Origin: Flaccisagitta enflata
Lineage: Eukaryota; Chaetognatha; Sagittoidea; Aphragmophora
DNA: 64,000 nucleotides
NCBI GenBank assembly: GCA_965153355.1
Contig: OZ231127.1
Location: 97,030,001-97,094,000 of the forward strand
Reading direction: 5' to 3'
Translations under genes and position numbers: made by a program
Shown here: in pieces, positions 50,861-60,358 of the stretch
Position numbering within the stretch: position 1 is the first letter of the stretch
Layout: the number at the start of each line of letters is the position of its first letter
Notes under the pieces: generated by a model
Database searches by the model: none
Seen by the model: only the letters and a program-made list of their open reading frames with translations
Told to the model about the DNA's origin: nothing

Positions 50861-51602
50861 GAGGGGCCTATTCACTGAATCACGAACTCTGATCTGGAAA
50901 AAAGGCCAGTCAAGGCCCATTCCACTGAAGCACTACTTCGTGCTTCAGTGGAATTGAAATTCGTGCTATAGTGGATTGAGTCTTGACCTTTTTTCATACT
51001 GCAATGGTTAAGTGCAAATATCTCAGTGAAATAAGAAATTTATTTGATTTCTTCCTATTGAAACAAGAAAGGTTTTTTTGTCTTTTCTTAACTGTCATCT
51101 TCAAATATCTTCATTTTTTTTTCTTATGAATCTTGTTTTTATTATAAATATTCTCTCCTATCATTTGAATCTTTGTACCTCTGAAGGAAAAAGTTTTCTG
51201 TTCTGCATCTTTTTTCTTATGAATCTTGTTTTCATTACATATTTTGTTTTCTTATCATTTAAATTTTTGTCTCTGAAGGAAAAAAGTTTTCTTACCTGCA
51301 ATTTTTCTTGAAGGGATGAAAACTAAGTTAATATTTAAAAAAAGATTTTTATATTAACATACACGTAGTGAGCGTTCTTAAGTAAAGGGAAATAGAGGGA
51401 GGCGAAAAGAAAACAATGGATTTCTTGATTTCTTCAGATAAAAAAGGTGACAAAATCAGTTATGTTTAATTCCACTGAAGCTCGAATTACAAAAAGCACT
51501 AGTTATTTTTCATTCCACTGAAGCACTAGGGTGTGCTTCAGTGGAAATGATTATAACTTAAGCACGAGTTTCGTGATTCAGAGGATGCCCCAAAAGAGGC
51601 CC
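50861..51602. repeat. Foldback with two internal hairpins
   Basis: TGAATCACGAACTC at 50876 is mirrored by GAGTTTCGTGATTCA at 51566. Inside each end is a hairpin: TTCCACTGAAGCAC-TACTTC-GTGCTTCAGTGGAA (50920-50953, 14-bp stem) and TTCCACTGAAGCA-loop-complement (51513-51546, 13-bp stem). CTGAAGGAAAAA and TTCTTATGAATCTTGTTTT recur between them as direct repeats (51120 and 51212). Confidence 0.65.
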
Positions 51603-51933
51603 TCGAATGGGGGGCTGCATGATGAGGGTGAGTCATGTGTGGAGGGGGGCAACTGCGTCGAGGGTGAGTGTCTGGGAGGCTCATGCTGGGGAGAGTAACT
51701 AGTGGAGGGATGCGTAATGGGATGGGTGATCGGGTGGATTGAGGGGTGCATGATGGGGGTGAGGGACAAGTGCAGGGTTGCAGTGTTGGCACTGTGTCGA
51801 TGGGTTGCATGATGGGGGGGGGGTTGAGTGGAGGATAGGTCTTTGGCGGGCTGCATGACGGGCATTGGTGGTGGGAGTTGGAGGTTTGCACAAAGTGGTG
51901 AGTGGTTGAACGGGTTGTTGCACATGATGTACT
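51603..51933. other. G-rich plus strand, no gene
   Basis: Many GGG/GGGG runs with GCATGATGGGGGTGAG-like words. The minus-strand His/Pro/Thr-rich frames are composition artefacts. Confidence 0.5.
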
Positions 51934-51981
51934 ATCTAGCTCAATAACTTAAAAAAAAGTTCTAGTCTCTGGCCAAGCGAC

Positions 51982-52010
51982 AAAGAAAGAAAGATAGAAA
52001 GAAAGAAAGC

Positions 52011-52090
<80 letters not shown>

Positions 52091-52228
52091 AAATGAAAGA
52101 GAGAACGAAAGAGAGAAAGAAAGAAAAAAAGGAAGAAAGAAAGAAAGAAAGGAAGAAAGAAAGAAAAAAAGAAAGAAAAAAGAAAGAAAGAAAGAAAAAA
52201 GAAAGAAAAAAGAAAGAAAGAAAAAGAT
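51982..52228. repeat. (GAAA)n microsatellite
   Basis: GAAA with GAAAAAAA, GGAA and GAGA variants. It begins directly at an inverted family A end (TTCTAGTCTCTGGCCAAGCG at 51960). Confidence 0.95.
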
Positions 52229-52573
52229 GCAGAAAATAAGTAAGAAAAATGAAAAAAACAATGAAACAAATAAACAAATAAACAAAGAAAGAATGAAAGA
52301 CAGAATTAAAGACAGTGAAAGAAGGAAACATTGAAGAAAAGAAAGCGAGACAAGATGATCAAGATGATCAAGATAAACAAATATAAAAAAAAGCAATGGA
52401 AACGGTTGGAAGGGGAAGAAAAAGAATAGAAAGAAAAAAAAAAGAAGAGAAGATTGCCTGAAAAAGTGTGCCACGCCCGTACAATGTTTTCCGGCTTAAC
52501 GTCCTATTCTCCTTTGTATGAATCAATCACATCTTTGATCAAATCGTAAAGAGAATCCCGCCCCAGTTTCCTT

Positions 52574-52575
<2 letters not shown>
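52229..52575. other. Purine-rich stretch, no gene
   Basis: A-rich decay of the GAAA tract to about 52460, then unique sequence. No gene seen. Confidence 0.5.

Positions 52576-52651
<76 letters not shown>
52576..52651. repeat. (CT)n microsatellite
   Basis: Pure CT. Confidence 0.97.
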
Positions 52652-52655
<4 letters not shown>

Positions 52656-52818
52656 GGTCAGATTGACATTGGGTGTGGTTCTACTCAAAGACAGAAACAC
52701 GATTCTCATGTGGGTTCTGCAAATCGCGATTATACGACTCTTCCTGAAAAAATTGTGGCACAAGGTAGAATCGATCCTACTCAGAGTTGTCTGGTGAAAT
52801 TGATTTGTCTGTTGCTGA

Positions 52819-52822
52819 AGTC
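52819..52822. repeat. Target site duplication AGTC (left)
   Basis: AGTC at 52819-52822 and 56053-56056 flanks the LTR element exactly. A 4-bp duplication fits Ty3/gypsy-type integration. Confidence 0.8.
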
Positions 52823-53279
52823 TGTGGGCTCTCAATAGAGTCCATCCTTTTATCTTCAATCATCAATCTCATTTGCATATTGCAGTCTCCTCTCTTATGA
52901 TTAATACCGTTGTCCTCACATGCTTGATTATTGTTATTCTACTTTTCCCCGACTCTTATATGTCCTACATTAGGTCAATCATGTTACATTGTCACAATTC
53001 TTCTCCTATATGATCTTATTCCCATGTGATGTAGCTACCTCTATTGCATATCATGTATTTCACCCTGACTGCTGTTATATCCTTGAAACTGATGTAGATT
53101 CAACTGGTGAGGGAAGGGCGTGGGAAACCCCCTTCAATATAGGCTGCTCAGACTATACACACGCCTCTATCTATTAACTTGCGAGTTCATAGATGAAAGA
53201 CTCGAGTATTCAGTTACGATCCGAGTCCCGGCTTATAGTCACGGAAGAGTCAGCTAGCCAGCTAGTAGCGTTATCTACA
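52823..53279 (+). mobile_element. 5' LTR of Ty3/gypsy-type retrotransposon
   Basis: 457 bp, TGTGGGCTCTC to TTATCTACA (TG...CA). It matches the 3' LTR at every position I compared except four: the second base, C/T in TTGCATATTGC, C/T in TTTTCCCCGAC and G/A in ACTCGAGTATT. Confidence 0.92.
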
Positions 53280-53280
53280 C

Positions 53281-53298
53281 TGGAGAGCCCGACTGAAC
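53281..53298 (+). other. Possible primer binding site
   Basis: TGGAGAGCCCGACTGAAC starts one base after the LTR. The TGG start fits pairing with a tRNA 3' CCA end. Which tRNA is unknown. Confidence 0.5.
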
Positions 53299-53325
53299 TA
53301 TATTCCAACCTCAGTCCAGCTCCTA

Positions 53326-53685
53326 ATGAGGCGCGCCGATTGCGCTGCGCCGAAGGCTAAGCTGACTCATCTGGTTGAGTCAAAAGTCAGTCCTCGACGA
53401 GAGGCCAGTAAACTGGATATCTGTTCCAACCTGTCTGAGAGGTGGATCAGAAGAGAAGCTGGTAAACCAGAAATCTGTAACAACTTGTCTGAGAAGTTGT
53501 TCAGAAGAGAAGCCGGTAAACCGGAACCATTCTTTGCCAGCGCCACGCACTCACCGAGTGAACTTCGTGGCACTTGCCTCAGTCATACAGGCGATCCCGC
53601 ATTGATCTCGCCCAATGAGCAACCAAAGAACAACTGGCAGACGCGTTGTCCAGCACAACTGAAACAGACGAACATGTGTTCATGA
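53326..53685 (+). pseudogene. Leader/gag-region relic with 18-residue repeat
   Basis: A 119-codon frame contains two and a half copies of an 18-residue unit (RREAGKPEICNNLSEKLF), matching a 54-bp tandem repeat at about 53392-53535. No nucleocapsid CCHC knuckle, protease or reverse-transcriptase motif is present. It may be what remains of gag or simply tandem non-coding leader sequence. Confidence 0.4.
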
Positions 53686-55093
53686 TTTCAATGGTTGACG
53701 CAGGCATCACGACACAGCTTGGTCCAGGCCGCAAGGTTCACTTGACCAAAACAATCACAACGCCATCGTCAAGCATCAAGAAACCTATTCCAAATGAAAA
53801 ACTGGAGGATCTAAACCAATCAATCAACTCCATAGTCTCTCTGGGCATTGACTTTGAAGAGATGGCACGTGATCAGCCTCTTGACCCGGATTTCACACGC
53901 GTTTCACGCGATCCAAATTCAGGAATATCATTCCGAAAAGTTCCAATGGGTCCATACAACCTGCACGTGGATGTCTCCAATGGACCCGCCTCGTCCATTT
54001 GTTCCATTTACCTGGAGGAGACGTGTCTTTGACGCCATTCATGGTCTTGGTCACCCAGGCATTGAAAGAACAAGATGATGATTTCCAGAAAAATTTGTCT
54101 GGCCATCAACATTATGGATATGCAGCCAATGGTCTTGAATGCGTGTGCATTGCCAAAGAGCCAAAGTGCATTTACATGTGTTGTCCCAGAGGATTGGCGA
54201 CCCTGGTTCCAGCCAGACGCTTTCGCCACCTTCACGCTGGATTTTGGCCAGATGCTGAGTCCAATGATAGCCTGCTATCTGCTGACAATCATCGATCACA
54301 TGCGATGGCTACCCGCAATCTCTGAAGGACACCACAACGGAAATTGCCACGACGCAATCACGCATGGTTGGATAGCCTCATTTGGCGTCCCTAAGGCTAT
54401 TACAACCGACCGCGGGTCGCAATTTACTTCTACATTGTGGAAGCAACTCTGCGACACATGGGGTATCGAAGCCCACCTTACAACGTCGTACCATCCCGAG
54501 GCCAACGGCCTGGTGGAAAGATTCCACAGAAGACTCAAGGAATCACTAAAAGCTCAGTGCGGCGAAGACAGCGACAAATGGTTTTGGCGCCTTCCACGGG
54601 CACTCCTGGCCATCCGAACTACTCTAAAACCTGATGTCGGCTCCTCCCCTGCAGAGTTGGTTTACTGCGAAGGTCTGGCAGTTCCAGGGGAGTTGCTCCC
54701 AGACGTGACATTCATGGAACAAGACTTGCCATAGCAGCGTAAGCGCATGCTAGGGAATTGTGCAAGGAAGGAAATCGCCTCCAACTAACACCAACATCCA
54801 CGCATCACACCATACACTTGTATTTACTGACGAACCTCAAGGATGCAACTGATGTTTTTGTAAGACGTGGGGGACATGGCCACCCTCCTCTTACATTGCC
54901 TTACGTAGGCCCCTTTAAGGTTGAATCTCGCACTGAGACTGGCTTCAATGTCCACCTACCAGGACGTGGGGTAGACGAAATAGCCTTAGCCCGTATCAAA
55001 CCGGCATATGTGGACCAAGAAGATGACAACAATGAGGGCAGCCAGCCCCATCTCCGCAGGGTCTCTGCAGCCTCCGTAGTCTCCAGAGTTTAG
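53619..55093 (+). pseudogene. Ty3/gypsy pol relic: end of RNase H region plus integrase, frameshifted
   Basis: The frame opens at 53619 with EQLADALSS, like the ADALS motif after RNase H in gypsy pol. Integrase follows in pieces. VFDAIHGLGHPG (start of the HHCC zinc region) is in another frame at about 54030-54065. A segment with KFVWPS is broken by TGA codons near 54075-54150. The catalytic core is in the frame 54075-54734, with Asp at about residue 56 (TLDFG), Asp112 (TTDRGSQF) and Glu148 (NGLVERF), 35 residues apart (DD35E). The C-terminal domain is in a third frame at 54758-55093 (ATDVFVRR, YVGPFKVESRT, IALARIKPAYV). Reverse transcriptase, most of RNase H and protease are absent: the internal region is only 2.3 kb. 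The element cannot make an intact protein. I describe the breaks only. Confidence 0.85.
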
Positions 55094-55595
55094 ACAGCCT
55101 AGCAACTCAGTGGTTCCCGCAGGTCAAGAGCTTCAAGGTTGGCACCATAGTCTAGGAGAAATTCCTGACGCAGGGGCGCTCTCACATTGCCACTTTAACT
55201 CAGCGCCACATCTCTCAATATGCATAAGTAGGAACAACTGGTCTACAGTCCTATCACCAGAGATCTAGGCATCTCAGCTAGTGAAACCGAAAGCCAGGTA
55301 CTGAGGACCCCAATATGGGCATACACCAGCTGACTCCAACCCTGCGCCCTGCCAGTGCACTCCCGACAACCCTCAGGCGTCGTGTAACATGCCAGTGGCC
55401 GCTAGGCCAGGCTCCAGTCTCAATGACACTTCAACTTCCCTACCTCAAACGGTGACACCTCATCCTCATCCGGTGCAGCGCGCTGACCTGAACAAAAGAA
55501 TGGCAAGGCCAAATTATGGCCTCTCTCTCTCAGCCATCTTGAAAGCCCATTTCAACGTATGAAGACGTTCTGTCTCCCAGAGGTGCAACAAAACG
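55094..55595. other. 3' internal non-coding region of the LTR element
   Basis: No frame recognised. The purine run before the 3' LTR is weak (CCCAGAGGTG), so a polypurine tract is not certain. Confidence 0.6.
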
Positions 55596-56052
55596 TCTGG
55601 GCTCTCAATAGAGTCCATCCTTTTATCTTCAATCATCAATCTCATTTGTATATTGCAGTCTCCTCTCTTATGATTAATACCGTTGTCCTCACATGCTTGA
55701 TTATTGTTATTCTACTTTTTCCCGACTCTTATATGTCCTACATTAGGTCAATCATGTTACATTGTCACAATTCTTCTCCTATATGATCTTATTCCCATGT
55801 GATGTAGCTACCTCTATTGCATATCATGTATTTCACCCTGACTGCTGTTATATCCTTGAAACTGATGTAGATTCAACTGGTGAGGGAAGGGCGTGGGAAA
55901 CCCCCTTCAATATAGGCTGCTCAGACTATACACACGCCTCTATCTATTAACTTGCGAGTTCATAGATGAAAGACTCAAGTATTCAGTTACGATCCGAGTC
56001 CCGGCTTATAGTCACGGAAGAGTCAGCTAGCCAGCTAGTAGCGTTATCTACA
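55596..56052 (+). mobile_element. 3' LTR of Ty3/gypsy-type retrotransposon
   Basis: 457 bp, same length as the 5' LTR, starting TCTGGGCTCTC (second base changed) and ending TTATCTACA, followed by the AGTC duplication at 56053-56056. Confidence 0.92.
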
Positions 56053-56220
56053 AGTCAACGCCCTTACCAGCCACGCCATTACGGCACATTCTCAAATTGA
56101 TTGAATTTTGGTGGCCTTTTTCTATAACTTTGGATCACTTTATGGAGGTTCAGTTCTGTAATGGCCATCCTCTTCAATTGCCTTTTTATACCAAAAATAA
56201 TTTCAAGAAATATGCATATG

Positions 56221-56306
56221 TCTCGGTAGCGTAGATGGTTGAGGCGTAGGCTTCAAACCTGATAAGACATTACTTTGGAACATGGGTTCGATCCCTGCAA
56301 GAAGCT
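56221..56306 (+). tRNA. tRNA-like sequence (pseudogene or SINE head)
   Basis: TAGCGTAGATGGTTGAGGC fits an A-box, AGGCTTCAAACCTG forms an anticodon-like arm with loop CTTCAAA (anticodon position TCA), a long variable-arm region follows, and GGGTTCGATCCC is a perfect B-box. A T-run (TTTTTTT) lies at 56310. The first and last bases do not pair as an acceptor stem, so it is probably a type-II tRNA derivative and not functional. Confidence 0.45.
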
Positions 56307-56750
56307 CATATTTTTTTCAGGATGGGTGGAAAAACGCGAATTTCAAAACCTGCCTCAGAATCGCGCTCACACAAACGCATAAACACAGGAAGAAAGGAAG
56401 AAAATGTCAGAGGCAGAAGAAGGCTTTAAGTTTTGAAATAAGAGGTCCAGGACCTGACCAGGAAAAAAGGGCATGAACGCGACCGCTTTGATGAGGATGC
56501 GCGTTCGCATCCACTCCTATATTCCAGTAGATGCGTTCGCATCCTTATCCGCGTTTTGCAAAATCTTGTGCATCCTGTGCGTTTGCGTTCGCATCCCGGA
56601 TCGCATCCTTAGCCCTGGTGGCAACAATGAAACCGATGAAGAAGTGGCCAAGCGATTCACCGATTTAGTTGATGCCACACTTTCCACAGGTATGCATTTT
56701 TGGTAAGGTAACAATGTACACTCGACACTCAAACTAGATAGTGAATTTTA
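56307..56750. other. No gene recognised
   Basis: GATGCGNGTTCGCATCC occurs in several inverted and direct forms (56497, 56533, 56586), a small palindromic cluster. No supportable frame. Confidence 0.45.
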
Positions 56751-57747
56751 CAGTATGATTTTTTTCAAATGAAACAAAAGATGATGACATAAATCATAAA
56801 CGTGTCGACATAATCAAATTCTGAAAAAAACGCCTGAAAGAGTAGGTTTTGGCATTTATTCATGCCAAATTTCAGCATTCGGTCTCAAGTAGTTTAGCTT
56901 CAATTTATATTTGAAGTGAAGACATCAATTTCTTTCTGCTCCTATGGAAAAGAAAAAATATGAACACTTTGTTTTGCTAATTTTGGTTTAACTATGGACC
57001 TGAACCATAGAAAATCCATGACCCTTTGAAAGCTCTGCAAAAAATCTTCCAAATGCGACGTTGCTGGAAATTGTAGCTTTATTTGTTTAGAAATGGCAAA
57101 GGTTTGAAGAAAAAATCACTGATTGAAAAAATGCTCATTTCGATTTTTTTTTCCAATGAGCAGTACATTAGTCTTTCCATTTTTGTCTAAGGTGCAGCTC
57201 AGGATTGTCTTAGCTACTTGTTATCCATGGGCAAATTAAAGAGCTTCAAATTTTCTTTTAAATGGCACCAAGAACAAATTTCTGACTCAATGCGTTTGAT
57301 TTTCATGTCAGAATAAAGATAACCCATGAAAATGATGTAGTGAATTTCCAAATTTTTAACTACCTGTCTTCATCCTTATGCCATTTCTAAACGCATAGAG
57401 CTAGGACATCCAGCAAGGTCTCATTTGAAAGATCTTTTGCAGAGCTTCAAAATGGAATGGTCATGGATTTTGCTATGTTTTTCTCATTGCTTGGATATTA
57501 AAGCACTGAGCGAGTAGTTTTCTTTTTTTTTTTTTTTTACCATAGTTAAAAAAAGTTATTTTAGATGATTCATAGTTTGACTTCAAAAATCGACTGAGGC
57601 TAAACTACTTAAGACCGAATGCTGAAATTTGGCATGAATAAATGCCAAAACCTACTTTTTAAGGTATTTTTTTCGGAATTTGATTACATCGATTCGTCTA
57701 GGATTTATGTCGTCATCTTTTTGTTTCATTTGAAAAAAATCATACTG
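56751..57747. repeat. Foldback enclosing a family H copy
   Basis: Left arm 56751-56940 (CAGTATGATTTTTTTCAAAT, GGCATTTATTCATGCCAAAT, GCATTCGGTCT, AAGTAGTTTAGC) is mirrored at 57551-57747. GGCATTTATTCATGCC is itself a near-palindrome. The 608-bp family H copy fills the centre. Confidence 0.75.
56941..57548. mobile_element. Foldback family H, copy 2
   Basis: Same sequence order as the copy at 38293, including GAACCATAGAAAATCCATGA, ATCTTCCAAATGCGACGTTG, GCAGCTCAGGATTGTCTTAG and AATAAAGATAACCCATGAAA, with scattered substitutions. Confidence 0.8.
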
Positions 57748-58840
57748 TAGATACTCTCCTTATGTCGGGGTGCAATTGAAGACAAAATGTGATCAGTCGA
57801 CACGTTTTTTAAGCAATATCATAGATATTGTTCATTTGTATATTTCATCAATGAAAAATGATAATTAGTTTGTTTTTAAACTATTTTTGCATTAAAAACC
57901 GTTTTTGTGTCCAAAGTAGATGTGAAATGTAGGGATAAACATCTGAAAAAAGGAAAGATTTTAAGGAAAATCTTATTTTACTATCTGACATGTTTTGGGT
58001 AGAATCATAACTTTGCGTAGAGATTCAAGAATTGTCATTTTCATCTTTCGGTAAAATGCCGTTAAGCCTGTAGTTGATATTTCCTCACATTAACTCCCTC
58101 TGCTCGTTGATTTGCAGGCATCCCTAAACACCGGAAACTGATCCTTTTGGCGCCTTATTCAAATTTTGTCAATTTTGTCGTCAAACTTCGCCGCATATTT
58201 CTGAACTCCTTTGCCAAATCAAAAGTAAGATGCACGACGCAATGATTAGGATTGAAGTTGAAAATGAGGTTGTTAATGAAAATGATGATAATAAAAAGGA
58301 TGACTGATTTGGAAAAAAGGCGAAGAATACCTTCGGCTTTTTGAGACCTGCAGAGAAAAACGTATTCCCAATATATTCTTGAGGCATTTTAGGAAGTTGG
58401 TACATTTTTTGTGTGTAATGGGACTACGCATGAAATTGATGGCTAAGAAAGAACTATTTTTTTTTTCTTTCAAATGGCGCCAACCGGAGGTCTCTACGAT
58501 CATTAGTTTTTTAGTTATGATTTTTTGAATCTTTTTTTTATTTCTTTGCATTTTTCCCATTTTTCGGAAGATCAACATATTTCTGCAAAGGAAAGAGTAT
58601 ATGCACATATATAGCGATAGATCAAAAATGAATCTCTACGCAATGTGTTATTTCAAAAAGCGAATTCAAAACAGTTCAACAGGAGGCAAGACGATTCATG
58701 TAACATGAACAAAATACAGAAAAAAATATATAGTGAGACGAACGGAGAAAAAATGTCACAGCCAACGGAATATGAGATAAAAACCACGGAAGTCCCAGAA
58801 AAGTTAAGACAACAGCAGACGCCCACGCACTCCTCCTCCT
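57748..58840. other. No gene recognised (1.1 kb)
   Basis: AT-rich unique sequence. Minus frames at 58181-58608 are short and show no domain. Confidence 0.5.
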
Positions 58841-58880
58841 GCCCGTGTCATGAGCCCCCCGCCCCCCCCCCTGTATCACA

Positions 58881-59189
58881 CACCCGACACCCCCTCTCCC
58901 TACACTCAAAAGCCCCGTATCCTGATAAAAAACCCGCCCTCTTGAAGGCCCCCAACGAACCCGACCCCCTCTGAACCTCCGACAAGGTCGCCCACTCCTT
59001 CGGCACCCTGTACCCCACCGACCTGTGGTCCCTGGTGGACAAGTAAAGCCCCGCCCTGGCTGACCTCGTTCCATACCCATGGACCCCCTCAGTCCTGTCC
59101 AGCATAGCTGCCTGGTTCTCTGGAAGTCGGCCATTCATTTCATTGATTCTATTTTGGGGAATATGATACGAAGAAAAAAGAGTCAACAT
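58881..59189 (-). pseudogene. C-terminal fragment of a non-LTR retrotransposon polyprotein
   Basis: The minus frame holds HGYGTRSARAGL (residues 37-48 of the frame) followed at usual spacing by YRVPKEWATLSEVQR and LGAFKRAGFLSGY. This matches the conserved pattern at the end of many LINE ORF2 proteins (H-Y-T-R ... R-G...W..LP ... FK..L). Upstream reverse-transcriptase sequence is missing: the frame meets the (CT)n tract at 59263. The DNA is strikingly GC-rich (58840-59120) compared with its surroundings. Confidence 0.5.
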
Positions 59190-59261
59190 ATTACGCAGTA
59201 TGTTGACGCACTCTGTTGACTCTGACTTTTATGATGCCAGTTTTGTAATGACTTGTATTTT

Positions 59262-59638
<377 letters not shown>

Positions 59639-59652
59639 GCTTCCATTTGCAG

Positions 59653-59826
59653 AGCCAGTTCGGGCCCTCAGTGGATGCGGAGGCTCTTTTTCTCGGAACG
59701 GCTCTTCACAGCCTTGATCACTTCCAAATGGAAGCTATTGACCCACTCTGGTTGTGGCTAGGAAACAAGAATAACCAAAACCACAATAACAACCACAACC
59801 ACGACCATAACAACAACAGCAACAGC

Positions 59827-59914
<88 letters not shown>

Positions 59915-60129
59915 CTGACGATGATCACGACATGCTAGAGAGTTATGAATTCATGGAAGATTTGCTGGCGTTGGCGCGATGCGGGTTCGTGGAATCTCCT
60001 CCCGCTATTTTTATCACTCACAAGTTTAAAGATTGCCCTGAGGGTTCCTTCTTTCGCGAAGTTTATGACGAAGCAGTGAAACTCAGTCCCACATGGGCTG
60101 ATGTTCTCGAATGTGGAATATTGAAATGA
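59653..60129 (+). CDS. Candidate terminal exon, unrecognised protein with poly-Asn tract
   Basis: TTGCTTCCATTTGCAG at 59637-59652 is a good acceptor. The exon gives 158 residues to TGA at 60127-60129. It opens SQFGPSVDAEALFLGTALHS and DHFQMEAIDPLWLWLGN (residues 1-38), passes an Asn/His-rich region encoded by (AAC)n (about residues 39-87), then an acidic and a folded-looking C-terminus (LESYEFMEDLLALARCGFV, ITHKFKDCPEGSFFREVYDE, TWADVLECGIL). Both flanks of the Asn tract have ordinary composition and stay in one frame, which argues for a real exon. No family recognised, upstream exons not found, no AATAAA close by. Confidence 0.5.
59826..59913. repeat. (AAC)n inside the candidate exon
   Basis: Pure AAC that would encode about 29 Asn in frame. 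Confidence 0.97.
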
Positions 60130-60358
60130 TGATATTACACCGTGATGCTTTAGTCCGTGGTTGGAAATGCGTTTGTATGTTAATCCTTATTGATTCATGG
60201 TAATTCATTTGTTAATTCATGCTCCTCTTCTCGTGTTACGCGCGGTATGGACCCTACAGGGAGAGACCTAAATGGAAGCGTTAGCCTTACGTTAGTGAAT
60301 ATGTGAGTGTCTTTATGCATCACGCAAAACTCGAGCTAGCTATAAAGATAGATTATGC
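60130..60358. other. No feature recognised
   Basis: Possible 3' untranslated sequence of the exon at 59653. No clear signal. Confidence 0.4.

Larger units (their letters stand above)
52740..56100 (-). other. tRNA-like sequence split by the LTR element
   Basis: With the LTR insertion and one AGTC removed, the minus strand reads ATGGCGTGGCTGGTAAGGGC (A-box-like, from 56085 downward) and later GTAGGATCGATTCTACC (B-box-like with a short stem, about 52765). Acceptor pairing is poor, so a tRNA-derived SINE head or tRNA pseudogene is more likely than a working tRNA. Confidence 0.35.

Noticed and set aside
53326-53573. Opposite-strand frames within the LTR element
   Set aside because: Shadows of the 54-bp repeat. 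The element's coding sense is plus, as shown by integrase.
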